From positions 1-50,995 of the forward strand of contig CAZIEW010000034.1 in assembly GCA_964538515.1 (NCBI GenBank): 50,995 nt of DNA. The letters are read 5' to 3'. Source of the DNA: CALBZH01 sp964538515. GTDB lineage: Bacteria > Desulfobacterota > Syntrophobacteria > Syntrophobacterales > Syntrophobacteraceae. Below the pieces are notes generated by a model. The model was not told where the DNA came from and did not search any database. It saw nothing but the letters and a program-made list of their open reading frames with translations. Below are positions 50,331 through 50,995 of the stretch, piece by piece (the first letter of the stretch is position 1; every line of letters starts with the position of its first letter). Both the position numbers and the translations under genes were made by a program.

Positions 50331-50416
50331 GCCGAAGTGGTGGAATCTGGTAGACACACCATCTTGAGGGGGTGGCGGGGAGACCCGTGCCGGTTCGAGT
50401 CCGGCCTTCGGCACCA
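50331..50416 (+). tRNA. tRNA-Leu(GAG)
   Basis: 86-nt class II tRNA with encoded CCA. Acceptor stem GCCGAAG with CTTCGGC; anticodon loop TTGAGGG gives GAG, reading leucine codons CUC/CUU. Long variable arm CGGGGAGACCCG; T-stem GCCGG/CCGGC with TTCGAGT loop. Its 3' end abuts the integrase-associated repeats and is the likely attachment site. Confidence 0.97.
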
Positions 50417-50457
50417 CCATTGATTTTATTGGGAAAATTCCTCTAATATAGGCATTT

Positions 50458-50629
50458 TGTCGCAAAATCTGTCGCAAACCTCGGAAGGTGAATTCTGAAA
50501 GAGTGAATTGATCCACCTTCGCTGTTTGCGACATGCGACAAACGGCTTGTCGCAAAACCTGTGAACGTTGCTAGGCGCTCATCTGGCAACGTTTTTTTGT
50601 TTGCGGCACTATCAGGCATCTTGTCGCAA
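50458..50629. repeat. Cluster of TGTCGCAA repeats (candidate integrase arm sites)
   Basis: TGTCGCAA or its core occurs six times between the tRNA and the recombinase remnant. Direct copies start at 50458, 50470, 50548 and 50622. Inverted TGCGACA copies are at 50527-50533 and 50534-50540. The copies at 50451-50466 and 50615-50630 share a longer GGCAT-N-TTGTCGCAA sequence. Clustered direct and inverted short repeats beside a tRNA and an integrase gene are typical of arm-type integrase binding sites. Confidence 0.75.
50564..50598 (+). terminator. Intrinsic terminator downstream of tRNA-Leu(GAG)
   Basis: AACGTTGC (50564-50571) pairs with GCAACGTT (50586-50593) around a 14-nt loop and runs into seven T's (50592-50598). 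It sits within the repeat cluster, about 150 nt after the tRNA. Confidence 0.75.
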
Positions 50630-50631
50630 CC

Positions 50632-50985
50632 TCAGTTAACCCTCTGAAGTCCAGACCGGCGGCGTTTCAACATTTGCTTCAATGGCAGCTTCTCTGTCCC
50701 ACCCAATGTCTGGTCCAGGTCCTTCTTTCCTTCTCCCGGAATCCAGTGCCCGTAAGTGTCAACCGTCATAGTAATCGAGTGGTGCCCGAGCTGCTTTTGT
50801 ACATACGCCGGGCTATAGTGCTCCATGAGCAAGATGCTCGCGTACGTGTGACGGAGATCGTGCGGGTGTCGAACTCTGAGCTTCGCGAAACGACTCGTAA
50901 CGACAATCGAAATTTGACCATCTGCGATAACCGAAAATTGGTAAGCGTCCTGTGAACCCCATCTTCTGTTGAGCCTCGGCGTGTG
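50632..50985 (-). pseudogene. Tyrosine recombinase (integrase), C-terminal remnant
   Basis: The minus-strand frame carries the end of a phage-type integrase catalytic domain: HPHDLRHTYASILL (the H-x-x-R box), YVQKQLGHHSITMTVDTYGHW with the second box His and the nucleophile Tyr, then a tail ending GLQRVN. Going upstream, in-frame sequence stays open to a TGA at 50986-50988 but stops resembling an integrase about 8 residues before HPHDLRH. No start codon lies in that part. The core-binding and N-terminal domains are therefore absent here, so the gene looks truncated or rearranged. It faces the tRNA, as an integrase at an attachment site would. Confidence 0.8.
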
Positions 50986-50995
50986 TCATGCTGGC

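Overview
The window looks like chromosomal DNA of a GC-rich, Gram-negative, strictly anaerobic deltaproteobacterium (Desulfobacterota, most like the Syntrophobacter group). This is inferred from gene content, not from a database search. The pointers are a Kdo/LPS export block (kdsA-kdsC-lptC-lptA-lptB) leading into rpoN-hpf-ptsN-rapZ-PTS IIA, a RACE-type corrinoid-activator ATPase, anaerobic-style aryl-CoA ligases, and the rpsF-rpsR-DUF2232-rplI-dnaB order.

Positions 1-8441 hold a complete type I-C CRISPR-Cas operon read leftwards: cas3, cas5c, cas8c (with an internal, separately translated cas11c), cas7, a hicB-hicA toxin-antitoxin pair inserted in the operon, cas4, cas1, cas2, a leader, and the leader-proximal end of an array that runs off the left edge. 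A candidate promoter and a small palindrome lie about 340-400 bp upstream of cas3. Next come a tRNA-Leu(CAG) on the minus strand with its own promoter and terminator, and ribF on the plus strand.

From 10.5 to 19.6 kb the minus strand carries a translation/replication operon (rpsF, rpsR, a DUF2232 membrane protein, rplI, dnaB) that continues unusually into a phenylacetate-CoA ligase and hflX. Upstream of it lie an FtsB-like division protein and a RACE-like ATPase that lacks the usual N-terminal ferredoxin domain. From 20.0 to 21.7 kb the plus strand has a KH-domain RNA-binding protein, a Cys-rich small protein and a family 9 glycosyltransferase. From 21.8 to 30.1 kb the minus strand has a full branched-chain-amino-acid-type ABC importer, a metallo-beta-lactamase-fold protein, a benzoate-CoA-ligase-like enzyme and an AcuB-like CBS protein.

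From 30.3 kb to the end nearly everything is on the plus strand: pyrG-kdsA-kdsC, then lptC-lptA-lptB-rpoN-hpf, then ptsN-rapZ-PTS IIA-rimI, a 1430-residue PPDK-like protein, and a glycolytic operon with two different GAPDHs (gap-like, gap, pgk, tpiA, secG). The window ends at tRNA-Leu(GAG). Immediately downstream are clustered TGTCGCAA repeats and a C-terminal remnant of a tyrosine recombinase, marking an integrative-element attachment site.

The most interesting signals are: (1) a HicBA module inside the cas operon, followed by a degenerate CRISPR-repeat-like 5' handle; (2) an AT-rich, codon-atypical patch of about 350 bp inside otherwise GC-rich rpoN, suggesting mosaic recombination in an essential-type regulator; (3) the large PPDK-like protein with a novel roughly 930-residue N-terminal region and no PEP-binding barrel; (4) the ferredoxin-less RACE protein; and (5) duplicated inverted repeats in the CRISPR leader.
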